64,000 nucleotides of DNA from Nakamurella lactea DSM 19367 (GCF_000426645.1 NZ_AUFT01000022.1:1-64000), one strand, 5' to 3'. Counted from the first letter of the stretch, positions 8,401 to 16,010 are shown. Numbers and translations are program-made. Notes: a model not told the origin generated them from the sequence alone.

Positions 8401-9723
8401 AGCGATTTTGATGACCTGGCCGACCTGGTACAGGACTTGGGCACCCGCGGCCCCGGCTACGGCATCCACCTGATCATGACGATGGGTCGCTGGTCCGATG
8501 TCCGCACCCAGCTGCAGGCGGCCATCGGCACCAAGATCGAACTACGGATCAACGACCCGATCGACTCGGTGGTGGCCCGCAAGGCCTCGGAGAACCTGCG
8601 CGCCGACACCCCCGGCCGGGCGATCATCGAACCCGGCCTGCAGCTGCACATCTGCCTGCCGACGCTGGCCGACGACCGGGCCGCCGATCCGGCGCTGGCC
8701 GGCGACGGCCCGGCCGGCGACGAGCTGGGCCTCGGGCTGCCGGAACCGACGGAATTGAGCCCCGAGCAGGAACGGGCCGGGCTGGACGACGAGCTCAGCG
8801 CGCTGGAGAAGCGGGGTCGGGACAACGACGGGGATGACGAAGATCAGGTCCCGCTCACCGAGCCTGCGCGGCCCGGCGGCGGGGCACCGGACGGCGGCGC
8901 GCCCACCGAGAAGCTGATCGCGCAGATCGCCGCTGCCTGGCAGGGCGATCCGGTGCCGGTGATCAGGATGCTGCCCGCCCTGGTCGACTACGCCTCCCTG
9001 GTGGAACGGGCCGGCGACCGCAAGGGCGTCGTCATCGGCGTCGACGAGGCCGAGTTGAAGCCGGTCGAGTTGGACCTGTTCGGCGCCGATCCGCACCTGA
9101 TGGTGTTCGGCGATTCCGAGTCCGGCAAGACCTCGCTGTTGCGGGTGATCGTCAACGACCTGATTCGCAAGTACAGCGATCAGCAGGTGGTGTTCGCGGT
9201 GTTCGACATCCGCCGCACCCTGCTGGACGTGGTGCCCGAGGACTATCTCGGCGCCTACGCCGGAACCACCTCGATCGCGGCGCCGACGGCCGCCGCGGTC
9301 GCCGCCGAGATCCACAAGCGGCTGCCGCCGGACGACGTGACCGCCGCCCAATTGCGCAACCGTTCCTGGTGGCAGGGCACCGAAGTGGTGGTGATCGCCG
9401 ACGACTACGACCTGCTGTCCCCCGGCGGCGCCGGGCCGCTGGCACCCTTCCTCGAGTACCTGCCGCAGTCCCGTGACCTCGGCCTGCACCTGATCCTGTG
9501 CCGGCGGTCCGGCGGCGCCAGCCGATCGATGTACGAGCAGGTGCCGCAGCGTATGCAGGAGGTCGGGGCGACCGGGCTGCTGTTGTCCGGCGACCGGATG
9601 GAGGGCCAGCTGTTCCCGGGTGCTTACATGTCGGTGCAGCCGCCCGGCCGTGGCCTGCTGGTCCGCCGGGGCCGCAAGCCCCAGCTGATCCAACTCGCCT
9701 ACCGGCCTGAGGACCACCTGTAG
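5482..9723 (+). CDS. eccC: ESX secretion FtsK/SpoIIIE-type ATPase EccC
   Basis: 1413 residues, a fused EccCa-EccCb slightly longer than most homologues. The N-terminal arm is followed by two membrane helices (about residues 45-90). Three FtsK-like ATPase domains follow, with Walker A motifs G503-A-T-G-S-G-K-S510, G857-A-P-Q-T-G-K-S864 and G1210-D-S-E-S-G-K-T1217. Walker B is complete only in the first domain (V-I-D616-E617); the second has D967-N and the third D1307-D, in line with the idea that domains 2 and 3 mainly bind substrate and nucleotide. An acidic linker of about 80 residues (around 1080-1160) separates domains 2 and 3. EccC recognises YxxxD/E-bearing WXG100 pairs and powers export. 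It is the last ESX gene on this side. Confidence 0.97.
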   Translation: MAQRLIHRPARHRPPDADLRPVELIPAPVMPDGGAGMQGAMQILMPIMGGAGSLVMIVANKNPVMLIAGGIMLVVTVLGAILMFIGQRTGATKRAHDMRRRYLEYLERVRAELGEAGKQQREIAEHHHPPMDALVDVARDPLRLWERRPSDADFLTVRVGTGSSPLWQRVAASPSHDPLSEPDIVTAAAVHRIVERDRMVGGMPVAVPISGRVTVVGPTAMVRDTVTAALAQLVTLHGPEEVRLFAVSPRRNVAWLDWLKWMPHALSDEDVDGTAPKRMVASDLDELGELIRTELSRRVGELTRSGRMRANLAGSFGYAMVIVVDAAGGKAPDVLAGIPPEISPGQLGVHCITLADSPANEPERVDVRVSCDQDGVQVRDLRPAPNPDQDKDFADRNHAKGAPSGVIDRISPAMLQALSRELTAVRLVEESAASAPLEATLTLGDLVGVSDPGTFDPRRTWGKRTMPDFLNVPFGLGPSGEKVHLDIKENALGGMGPHGLCVGATGSGKSEVLRTIVLCLAINHPPERLAMVLVDYKGGATFAGLEDTPHCAAMISNLSDDDGLVDRLHDALFGEMKRRQQVLAKAGNLPNVTEYNRRRDAGEPLDPLPNLFVVIDEFGELLTAKPDFIELFLAIGRIGRSIGVHLMLASQRLEEGRLRGLESYLSYRLGLRTFNAQESRTVLGVPDAYELPPIPGSGYLAVDTTVFQRFKAGYVSGTYKPPATGETVIDTDPVVAPFPLFNDTAAYLASIKPPSDDDEPAETDEDALLPTVLDVAVRQMAAVGTRTTQIWLPPLPKRLDLDTLTGPVRIDPVRGLRVDLGGDLKVPIGLLDKPAEQKQEPYLLDLATTGGHLAIIGAPQTGKSVLLRTIMIAAGLTHLPGEVAFYCLDLGGGALRILDGLPHVAGVATRLDGDRVRRTVAEVMSTLVEREELFGRLGIDSVEQMRERHRSGRLPESPVADVFLVIDNWPVLRSDFDDLADLVQDLGTRGPGYGIHLIMTMGRWSDVRTQLQAAIGTKIELRINDPIDSVVARKASENLRADTPGRAIIEPGLQLHICLPTLADDRAADPALAGDGPAGDELGLGLPEPTELSPEQERAGLDDELSALEKRGRDNDGDDEDQVPLTEPARPGGGAPDGGAPTEKLIAQIAAAWQGDPVPVIRMLPALVDYASLVERAGDRKGVVIGVDEAELKPVELDLFGADPHLMVFGDSESGKTSLLRVIVNDLIRKYSDQQVVFAVFDIRRTLLDVVPEDYLGAYAGTTSIAAPTAAAVAAEIHKRLPPDDVTAAQLRNRSWWQGTEVVVIADDYDLLSPGGAGPLAPFLEYLPQSRDLGLHLILCRRSGGASRSMYEQVPQRMQEVGATGLLLSGDRMEGQLFPGAYMSVQPPGRGLLVRRGRKPQLIQLAYRPEDHL

Positions 9724-9741
9724 CCGGCCCGTCCCGAGCAC

Positions 9742-9781
9742 GTAGCAGGGTTGTCCCGGCGCGCGTAGCGGGGTTGTCCCG
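9742..9781 (+). repeat. Two tandem copies of the GTAGCGGGGTTGTCCCG repeat
   Basis: Copies at 9742-9758 (one mismatch) and 9765-9781 (perfect), both direct, fill much of the gap between the eccC stop and the XRE-MurA promoter. Confidence 0.85.
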
Positions 9782-9799
9782 GCGCGGCGATGACGAAGG

Positions 9800-9817
9800 T
9801 ATCTCATATGTGAGATA
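9800..9817. promoter_or_regulatory. Palindromic operator just upstream of the XRE-MurA gene
   Basis: TATCTCA (9800-9806) and TGAGATA (9811-9817) are perfect inverted arms around a TATG spacer, in an AT-rich patch unlike the surrounding DNA. The site ends 11 bases before the ATG at 9829, so a bound protein would block transcription or initiation. The natural candidate is the XRE domain of the adjacent protein acting on its own gene. Confidence 0.6.
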
Positions 9818-9828
9818 ACATTCCGGGA

Positions 9829-11361
9829 ATGACGTCGACCGAACAACCGACATACCTGGCCAGGATCGGCAATCTGATCAGCGACGCCCGCAAGCACCGC
9901 GGGCTGACGCAGCAGGAACTGGCCACCGTGCTGTCGACCAGTCAGAGCGCGATCAACCGGATCGAAAAGGGAAACCAGAACCTCTCCCTGGAGATGCTGG
10001 CGCGGATCGGCGAGGCGCTGGACTCGGAGATCGTCGCGCTCGGCGCCGGTCCCACTCATCTGCGGATCACCGGCCCGACAACACTTTCCGGGTCGATCGA
10101 TGTGAAGTCGTCGAAGAATGCCGGGGTTGCCCTGCTCTGCGCCTCACTGCTCAACAAGGGCCGGACCACGCTGCGCAAGGTCGCGCAGATCGAGGAGGTC
10201 AACAGGCTGATCGAGGTGCTGCACAGCATCGGCGTGCGAACCAATTGGCACGACGACGATCTGGTGATCGTGCCGCCGAAGACGTTGCGGCTGGCCGACA
10301 TCGACGTTGCGGCCGCTCGTCGCACCCGCTCGATCATCATGTTCCTCGGGCCGCTGCTGCACCGCGCCGATGCCTTCGGCCTGCCCTACGCCGGCGGCTG
10401 CGATCTGGGCACCAGAACGGTGGAGCCGCACATGGCCGCGCTGCGCCCGTTCGGACTGCAGGTCGCCGCGACCGATGGGTCGTACCACGCCAGGGTCGAC
10501 CGCACGATGTCGCCGACCCGGCCGATCGTGCTGACCGAGCGCGGCGACACCGTCACCGAAAACGCTTTGATGGCAGCGGCTCTGCACCCGGGGACGACGA
10601 TCATTCGCAACGCGTCACCGAACTACATGGTGCAGGATCTGTGCTTCTTTCTGCAGCAGCTCGGGGTCGACGTCGAGGGGGTCGGCACCACAACACTGGT
10701 CGTCACCGGTCGCGAGTCGATCGATGTGGACGTCGAGTATGCGCCCAGTGAGGATCCGATCGAGGCGATGTCGCTGCTGGCGGCGGCCATCGTCACCGAA
10801 TCGGAGATCACCATCCGGCGAGCGCCCATCGAGTTCCTGGAGATCGAGCTGGCCCTGCTCGAAGAGATGGGCCTGGACTACGTCCGGTCGGACGAGTATC
10901 CCGCCGAGAACGGTCACACCCGGCTGGTCGATCTGACGACGAAGAAGTCCCGGCTGACTGCGCCGCTGGACAAGATCCACCCGATGCCCTTCCCGGGCCT
11001 GAACATCGACAACCTGCCGTTCTTCGCCGTCATCGGCGCCGTCGCGCAGGGCCGAACCCTGTTGCACGACTGGGTGTACGAGAACCGGGCGATCTATCTC
11101 ACCGAGTTGACCAAACTGGGCGCGAGCGTGAAGCTACTGGACCCGCACCGGGTGATGGTGGACGGCCCGACCCATTTCTCCGGCACCGAGATCGTCTGCC
11201 CGCCGGCACTGCGACCAGCCGTAGTGATTCTGCTGGCGATGCTGGCCGCGAAGGGCACGTCGGTGCTGCGCTCGACCTACGTGATCAACCGCGGCTATCA
11301 GGATCTCGCGCAGCGGCTCAACGAGCTGGGTGCCCGCATCGAACCGTTTCGCGACATCTGA
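9829..11361 (+). CDS. XRE helix-turn-helix fused to MurA-like enolpyruvyl transferase
   Basis: 510 residues. Residues 12-65 are a Cro/XRE helix-turn-helix (R-G-L-T-Q-Q-E-L-A, then S-Q-S-A-I-N-R-I-E-K-G). Residues 75-505 follow the UDP-N-acetylglucosamine 1-carboxyvinyltransferase fold. Catalytic features are kept: K96-N97 in S-S-K-N-A-G, the fosfomycin-target cysteine C191 in A-G-G-C-D-L-G-T-R, and an Arg in A-L-R-P-A-V-V-I-L. True MurA makes enolpyruvyl-UDP-GlcNAc in peptidoglycan synthesis. Here the fused DNA-binding domain suggests a regulator sensing UDP-GlcNAc or phosphoenolpyruvate, or an autoregulated second MurA. No strong ribosome binding site precedes the ATG, so the mRNA may be nearly leaderless. 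Fusions of this kind occur in other actinomycetes as far as I recall. Confidence 0.85.
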   Translation: MTSTEQPTYLARIGNLISDARKHRGLTQQELATVLSTSQSAINRIEKGNQNLSLEMLARIGEALDSEIVALGAGPTHLRITGPTTLSGSIDVKSSKNAGVALLCASLLNKGRTTLRKVAQIEEVNRLIEVLHSIGVRTNWHDDDLVIVPPKTLRLADIDVAAARRTRSIIMFLGPLLHRADAFGLPYAGGCDLGTRTVEPHMAALRPFGLQVAATDGSYHARVDRTMSPTRPIVLTERGDTVTENALMAAALHPGTTIIRNASPNYMVQDLCFFLQQLGVDVEGVGTTTLVVTGRESIDVDVEYAPSEDPIEAMSLLAAAIVTESEITIRRAPIEFLEIELALLEEMGLDYVRSDEYPAENGHTRLVDLTTKKSRLTAPLDKIHPMPFPGLNIDNLPFFAVIGAVAQGRTLLHDWVYENRAIYLTELTKLGASVKLLDPHRVMVDGPTHFSGTEIVCPPALRPAVVILLAMLAAKGTSVLRSTYVINRGYQDLAQRLNELGARIEPFRDI

Positions 11362-11475
11362 GCGCCCGGCAGGTCGGCCCGGTCGGATCAACCGAGCGGG
11401 TCGAGAATCTTGCTGCTGCTCGCGTCGAAGCGTCGGTTCAGGGTGGGAAGCGGCCGGTGTCGCGGTCGCCGCCGG

Positions 11476-12057
11476 TCAGTCCGGCCGCCGGTCCGGCGCC
11501 GGAAGGCCCGGTCGCTCGGCCGGATACAGGCTGACGACGAAGACGTACGGCTCGTCACCGTCGCGGGGCAGTTGATTGAAGTCGTTCATCAGCTCGATCA
11601 CCCGCTCCCAGAACTCGCCGGCCCGTTCGTTCGAGATCCGCACGTGCCGGCGCAGCGCCCGCATCCGATCGGCCTGATAGGCCGGCATGGATTCCTCGGC
11701 CGCATCGGCGAGCTCGTTCGACCACGGCGGCGGCGTCACATCCTCCGGGCGGACCCGGCCGACGAAGTACATCCGGGCCGTACGCCCGTAGAACCGCTCC
11801 TCGATCGCGCGCACCCGGCGGGTGCGCACCACCTTGATCATTCCGGCATCGACCAGCACGTTGACGTGGTGCGCCACCGTGCTCCTGGGCCGGCCGACGG
11901 CCTCGGCGAGCTCGCTGACCGTCGCCGCTCGCTCCAACATCAGGTCGAGGATGGTGCCGCGCAACGGATCGGACATCGCCCGCAGTTCTCGCGGTTCGGT
12001 CACCACCATCCGGTCCTCGAGCTGATAGTCCGGAAATCCACTATTGATCGACTCCAC
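11476..12057 (-). CDS. ArsR-family winged-helix transcriptional regulator
   Basis: 193 residues. An ArsR/HTH_20 winged helix occupies about residues 20-95 (R-A-M-S-D-P-L-R-G-T-I-L-D-L-M-L, then R-P-R-S-T-V-A-H-H-V-N-V-L), followed by a helical C-terminal ligand or dimerisation domain. No metal-binding cysteine pair is present, so this is not a classical metal sensor. It diverges from the DNA glycosylase gene with 71 bases between them, so it probably controls itself and its neighbour through the repeat at 12058-12084. Confidence 0.85.
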   Translation of the reverse strand: MESINSGFPDYQLEDRMVVTEPRELRAMSDPLRGTILDLMLERAATVSELAEAVGRPRSTVAHHVNVLVDAGMIKVVRTRRVRAIEERFYGRTARMYFVGRVRPEDVTPPPWSNELADAAEESMPAYQADRMRALRRHVRISNERAGEFWERVIELMNDFNQLPRDGDEPYVFVVSLYPAERPGLPAPDRRPD

Positions 12058-12084
12058 TGGATCATTCTACAATCTTGGATCATT
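12058..12084. promoter_or_regulatory. Direct repeat in the divergent ArsR / glycosylase promoter
   Basis: TGGATCATT occurs at 12058-12066 and again at 12076-12084 (18-base spacing) in an AT-rich 70-base gap between two divergent starts. The first copy touches the ArsR start codon. It is a plausible ArsR binding site. Confidence 0.45.
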
Positions 12085-12128
12085 AGGCTGACAGCGGTTC
12101 GGCGATCAGCGGCCAGGAGGTACCCGCC

Positions 12129-13244
12129 ATGACGGTGCACCAGCTTTCCCGCACCGACGCGCGCCGGATCGCGGTCCGCGCCCAGCTGCTCGACAACTAT
12201 CGGCCGCCCGGCCTGCTCGATGCGGTCCGCGGCCTCACCCTGCTGCAGTTCGACCCCACCGCCGCGGTGGCCCCGAACGCGGACCTGGTGCTGTGGAGCC
12301 GGTTGGGCTCGCGGTACTCGCCGGACGAGCTGGCCACGGCGCTGGCGAAACGCGAACTCATCGAGCTCCGGGCGATGATCCGCCCGGCCGAAGACCTGGC
12401 GCTCTACCGGGCAGACATGGCCGCTTGGGACGGCGCGGCCCGCGGGGACCTGCCCGGCTATCGGGTATCGCAGCGGGAGTGGGTGCGGGCGAACGACTCC
12501 TGCCGCCGCGAGATTCTCACCCGGCTCGAGCGGGCCGGACCGTTACCGCTGCGCGAACTGCCGGACAACTGCGCTGTGCCCTGGCGATCGACCGGGTGGA
12601 ACAACAACCGGAACCTGAGTCAGCTGCTGGAGTTCATGGTGCTGCGCGGCGAGGTCGCGCTCGCCGGCCGGGACCGCCGGGATCGCCTGTGGGACCTGGC
12701 ATCCCGGGTCTACCCGGACGATCCGGTGGTACCGGCCGCCGACGCTCGACGGCTGCGCAACGAGCGGCGACTGCATGCCCTCGGCATCGCCCGCGCCCGC
12801 GGTCCGGAGTGTCCGGTCGAGCCCTTGGACGTCGGCGAGGCCGGCGAGCCCGCTGTGATCGAGGGTGTCCGTGGCACCTGGCGAGTTGACCCGTCATTCC
12901 TGGGCCTGCCGTTCGCCGGCCGGACGGCGCTGCTGTCCCCGTTCGACCGGCTGATCCACGACCGGAAACGGACCCTCGAGCTGTTCGAGTTCGACTACGG
13001 CCTGGAGATGTTCAAACCCGCGAGCAAGCGCCGCTTCGGGTACTTCGCGCTGCCGATCCTGCACGGCGACCTGTTGGTGGGCAAGGTCGACGCCACCGCG
13101 GATCACACCGCCGGCGTGCTCAGAGTCGACGCTGTCCACCGCGATGTGCCGTTCAACAAGGCGATGACGACCGCTGTCGACCACGAGATCGCCGACCTGG
13201 CCCGCTGGCTGAGGCTGGACGTTGCCGTGCCATCGATGGCGTGA
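12129..13244 (+). CDS. Winged-helix DNA glycosylase of the AlkZ/YcaQ family
   Basis: 371 residues, ATG after CCAGGAGGTACCCGCC. The N-terminal signature L-L-Q40-F-D42-P-T corresponds to the catalytic QxQ/QxD motif of the AlkZ/YcaQ (HTH_42) family. Tandem winged-helix regions follow, and a conserved C-terminal block with L-L-S-P-F-D-R-L-I-H-D-R. Family members excise bulky alkylated bases and unhook interstrand crosslinks, often beside toxin biosynthesis genes; the QxD form marks the AlkZ-like branch. No biosynthetic cluster is evident here. The divergent ArsR regulator suggests inducible expression. Confidence 0.85.
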   Translation: MTVHQLSRTDARRIAVRAQLLDNYRPPGLLDAVRGLTLLQFDPTAAVAPNADLVLWSRLGSRYSPDELATALAKRELIELRAMIRPAEDLALYRADMAAWDGAARGDLPGYRVSQREWVRANDSCRREILTRLERAGPLPLRELPDNCAVPWRSTGWNNNRNLSQLLEFMVLRGEVALAGRDRRDRLWDLASRVYPDDPVVPAADARRLRNERRLHALGIARARGPECPVEPLDVGEAGEPAVIEGVRGTWRVDPSFLGLPFAGRTALLSPFDRLIHDRKRTLELFEFDYGLEMFKPASKRRFGYFALPILHGDLLVGKVDATADHTAGVLRVDAVHRDVPFNKAMTTAVDHEIADLARWLRLDVAVPSMA

Positions 13245-13284
13245 TCCGTTCAAGATCAACCCCACAATCCTTCGGAGGACAGAC

Positions 13285-13836
13285 ATGAGCACCCTCACCG
13301 ACCGACCGAACACAGCTCTGCTGGTTGTCGACGTGCAGAACGACGTGATGGCCGGCACCCACAATCGAGACAGTGTCGTCGCCAACATCGCGACCGTGGT
13401 GGGCAAGGCCCGAGCAGCGCAGGTACCGATCGTCTGGGTGCAACACTCATCCGAAGAGCTGCCGATAGGTAGCGACGGCTGGCAGTTCGTCACCGAACTC
13501 GACCAGAACGAGTCGGAGCCGGTGGTGCGCAAGCTGTATGCGGATGTCTTCGAGGACACCGACCTGGAGAGCGTGCTGGCGCAGCGCAAGATCGGCAGCA
13601 TCGTCCTGGCCGGCGCGCAGACCGACGAGTGCATCCGGGCGACGCTGCACGGAGCGATCGTCCGCGGCTACGACGCGACGCTGGTTTCCGATGCCCACAC
13701 CACCGAAGACCTCAGCGAGTGGGGTGCTCCGACCCCGGACAAGGTCATCGACCACACGAATCTGTATTGGTCCAACCACCGAGCTCCCGGCCGACGAGCG
13801 GGAACAGTGACCACCGACTCCGTTGACTTCGGCTGA
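13285..13836 (+). CDS. Isochorismatase-family cysteine hydrolase
   Basis: 183 residues, ATG after TTCGGAGGACAGAC. The fold markers are the catalytic D16 in L-V-V-D-V-Q-N-D and the nucleophile C116 in A-Q-T-D-E-C-I-R-A-T, with a Gly-Ala-Gln turn typical of the family. Members hydrolyse nicotinamide, N-carbamoyl amines, biuret or isochorismate; the sequence alone does not identify the substrate. It sits 40 bases after the glycosylase gene on the same strand and may share its transcript. The last 20 residues are basic and probably disordered. Confidence 0.85.
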   Translation: MSTLTDRPNTALLVVDVQNDVMAGTHNRDSVVANIATVVGKARAAQVPIVWVQHSSEELPIGSDGWQFVTELDQNESEPVVRKLYADVFEDTDLESVLAQRKIGSIVLAGAQTDECIRATLHGAIVRGYDATLVSDAHTTEDLSEWGAPTPDKVIDHTNLYWSNHRAPGRRAGTVTTDSVDFG

Positions 13837-13917
13837 GCTGCTCCGGCGGTGGTCTGGCCATTCGGTTCAGAGCCCGCCGAACCGGTCGCCAACCCTGCGA
13901 CGCCGCACGGTCTCCGT

Positions 13918-14679
13918 TCAACCGGCTGTATCGGCCTTCACGACGGCAAGGTCGGCGGGCGGTGCGGCCGGCTCGGATTCCAGCGGGACGATCCGTCGGG
14001 CACCCTCGACCGGCGACGAGATCGTCTGCTGCGAGCGGGATGCCCAGTCCCGGAGTCCGAGGATCACCATCACGAAGAACAGGCCGTAGACGATGCCGGA
14101 GAAGTACAGCCCGGACGAGATCGCCAGCGGCACGCCCACCAGGTCGACGGCGATCCAGACCAACCAGAATTCGACCACCCGCCTGCCCTGGGCGTACATC
14201 GCGATCACCGAGCCGACGAAGATCCAGGCGTCGGCGATCACCAGATGCCACGGCGCTTCGGGGAAGAACGACCCGTTGGTCAGTTTCAGCATGCCGGCGA
14301 CGCCGGCGGTTCCGACCACCATCGCGGTGCCGATCACGATCCGCTGCCGCGGCGAGGCCCAGCTCACGGTGAGAGTGCCCTCGGACGCGCGGTCGTGTCG
14401 CCAGCGGGTCCAGCCCCAGACCGCACCGACGATGATCACCACCTGTCGCAGGGCGTTGCCGGGAAGGTGCGCAGCGAGGGTCGCCGACAAGAGCAGTACC
14501 GAGCCGAGGATCTGGACCGGCCAGGCAATCACCCGGCGCTGCATCGCCAGCACGACGGTGGCCACGGCGAACACGTTGCCGAACAGATCTGACCAGCGCA
14601 CCGGCAAGCCGACGATCGTCACCGTCTCGTTCAACCACGAGAACACCTGCACGCTTTCCACACTCCGATCAACCGACAT
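13918..14679 (-). CDS. ribM: PnuC-family riboflavin transporter (RibM/PnuX type)
   Basis: 253 residues with about seven hydrophobic helices and the Trp-rich PnuC pattern (V-W-G-W-T-R-W, then W-L-V-W-I-A-V-D-L). The C-terminal 45 residues are polar. PnuC relatives carry nicotinamide riboside, but the gene is preceded by an FMN riboswitch (14742-14873), and that coupling is diagnostic for the riboflavin-importing RibM/PnuX branch. Such transporters work by facilitated diffusion with intracellular phosphorylation trapping the vitamin. The ATG at 14679 lies 62 bases after the riboswitch. Convergent with the isochorismatase gene, leaving an 81-base gap. Confidence 0.88.
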   Translation of the reverse strand: MSVDRSVESVQVFSWLNETVTIVGLPVRWSDLFGNVFAVATVVLAMQRRVIAWPVQILGSVLLLSATLAAHLPGNALRQVVIIVGAVWGWTRWRHDRASEGTLTVSWASPRQRIVIGTAMVVGTAGVAGMLKLTNGSFFPEAPWHLVIADAWIFVGSVIAMYAQGRRVVEFWLVWIAVDLVGVPLAISSGLYFSGIVYGLFFVMVILGLRDWASRSQQTISSPVEGARRIVPLESEPAAPPADLAVVKADTAG

Positions 14680-14741
14680 CCGGCGGGATCCGGGGTGCGC
14701 GTTGCCGGGGTATCCGTGGTGGCGGACACACCGGCGTCACT

Positions 14742-14873
14742 CGTGCGCCTCCCATCCGGACTTTGACCGTCGGTTCCGGAATTTCACCGGATCAACCGTT
14801 CCCGGGATGTCATCACGGGAACGGGTCGCGGACTTTCACCGCCGGCTCGGAATTTCACCGACCCCGGAGCACG
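14742..14873 (-). ncRNA. FMN riboswitch (RFN element)
   Basis: Read on the minus strand, the segment holds the hallmark RFN blocks in order: GGTCGGTGAAATTCCGAGCC, GGCGGTGAAAGTCCGCGACC, a variable helix (GTTCCCG/CGGGAAC), TTGATCCGGTGAAATTCCGG, and CCGACGGTCAAAGTCCGGAT followed by GGGAGG. The closing P1 helix is CGTGC (minus, from 14873) with GCACG (to 14742). FMN binding should shut off the downstream transporter. The 62-base stretch before the start codon has no clear T-tract terminator, so control may be at translation initiation. Confidence 0.95.
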
Positions 14874-14987
14874 AACTCCGTCGACAACGATACTCGCGGG
14901 TGACGGAGGCGCCTCGGGTACGTCATACCGTGACCGTCCGGCCCTAGCGCCCGGTGGCGCCCTCGCGGGCAGTGCCTTGCGGAGCCA

Positions 14988-15022
14988 TACCACTCTGCCC
15001 CGGTATCCGGGGCAGAGTGGTA
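14988..15022. other. Perfect 14-bp hairpin in a divergent gap
   Basis: TACCACTCTGCCCC (14988-15001) pairs with GGGGCAGAGTGGTA (15009-15022) around the 7-base loop GGTATCC. It lies in the 461-base gap 14680-15140 between the divergent ribM leader and the DinB gene, and apart from the riboswitch it is the only structure seen there. No T-tract follows on either strand. It could be an operator, an attenuator in the DinB leader, or a small mobile-element remnant. Confidence 0.5.
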
Positions 15023-15140
15023 GGGACGGCCAAGGGTCCTTGAAAGGGGCAAGGTTGCCGTTGGATCTCATCGGATGCGCTTGGACATGGCAGCGCAGGT
15101 GCATGAACAAACGAGACGACAGCGCTGGGACCATCGACGG

Positions 15141-15650
15141 ATGCGAACCGATCCTGCACCCCAAGGCTCAGAGCTCGAGCAGCTCACCCAGTACCTGGAC
15201 TACCAACGCGAGTCGATGCTGATGAAGGTCGACGGGCTGACCCAGGAACAGCTGGCCCGGCCGCATCCACCGTCGGCGCTCACGCTGGCCGGCCTGCTGT
15301 ATCACCTGGCACTGGTGGAGGAGGACTGGATGGAGGTGAAGTTCTCCGGTCTGCCCGAACGCGAACCGTGGGCGAGCGCCGACTGGGACGCGGATCGGGA
15401 CTGGGAATTCCATGCGGCGCCCAGCATGGATCCGGGACAGCTGCGGGATCGCTACCGATTGGCGTGCGAGCGGAGCCGGACGATCGTGACCGAAGCTGCC
15501 GGCCTGGAACAACTATCGGTCACTCCGCTGCGGGGTGGGCAACAATTCTCGCTGCGATGGCTGTTGCTGCACCTGATCGAGGAGACCGCCAGGCACGTCG
15601 GTCACGCCGACTTCCTCCGGGAGGCCATCGACGGCACGGTCGGCGAATAG
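15141..15650 (+). CDS. DinB-like four-helix protein (DUF664)
   Basis: 169 residues from the ATG at 15141, the family's usual length; an in-frame ATG at 15075 would add 22 basic residues and is less likely. DUF664 features are Y-L-D-Y-Q-R near the start, L-L-Y-H-L-A-L-V-E-E-D-W (first metal-ligand His region), and H-L-I-E-E-T-A-R-H-V-G-H-A-D near the C-terminus, giving the three-histidine site of the DinB/YfiT superfamily. Some members are bacillithiol- or mycothiol-dependent transferases. The substrate is unknown. Confidence 0.85.
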   Translation: MRTDPAPQGSELEQLTQYLDYQRESMLMKVDGLTQEQLARPHPPSALTLAGLLYHLALVEEDWMEVKFSGLPEREPWASADWDADRDWEFHAAPSMDPGQLRDRYRLACERSRTIVTEAAGLEQLSVTPLRGGQQFSLRWLLLHLIEETARHVGHADFLREAIDGTVGE

Positions 15651-15680
15651 CGCACGGTTGACGGATGAATCGGCGGCGAC

Positions 15681-16010
15681 TCACTCGTCGTCGACGGGAA
15701 CGCTGCCGCGAGCCGCGCCGGTGCGGGTCGCGACCCTCATCCGGACCGTCACCGTGTCGCCGTCCTCGAGGTGTTCCCGCTTCCGCACATCAGCTTTCAC
15801 CGGCACGATGTAGCCGCCGTCCTTGGGCCACAGCGACGTCTCCCAGCAGGTGCGGCCGATCTGAATCTCCGCCGGGATCATTCCCCAGCCGTAGCTGACG
15901 AACCGGGCGTCCTCGTGCAGGTCGAGGCAGTCCACTTCGGGCACGCTGACGAAGTACCACGGCGCCGGTCCTCGCCAGTACCAGAGCGTCCCGGCGAACG
16001 TCCTGTCCAT
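15681..16010 (-). CDS. DUF1905 domain protein
   Basis: 109 residues from the ATG at 16010 (GGAG seven bases upstream); an in-frame ATG at 16046 would add 12 residues. The domain shows F-A-G-T-L-W-Y-W-R, W-Y-F-V-S-V-P, S-Y-G-W-G-M-I-P, W-E-T-S-L-W-P-K and V-P-V-K-A-D-V-R-K, all typical of the small beta-barrel DUF1905 family. Biochemical role unknown. Convergent with the DinB gene (30-base gap). Confidence 0.85.
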   Translation of the reverse strand: MDRTFAGTLWYWRGPAPWYFVSVPEVDCLDLHEDARFVSYGWGMIPAEIQIGRTCWETSLWPKDGGYIVPVKADVRKREHLEDGDTVTVRMRVATRTGAARGSVPVDDE

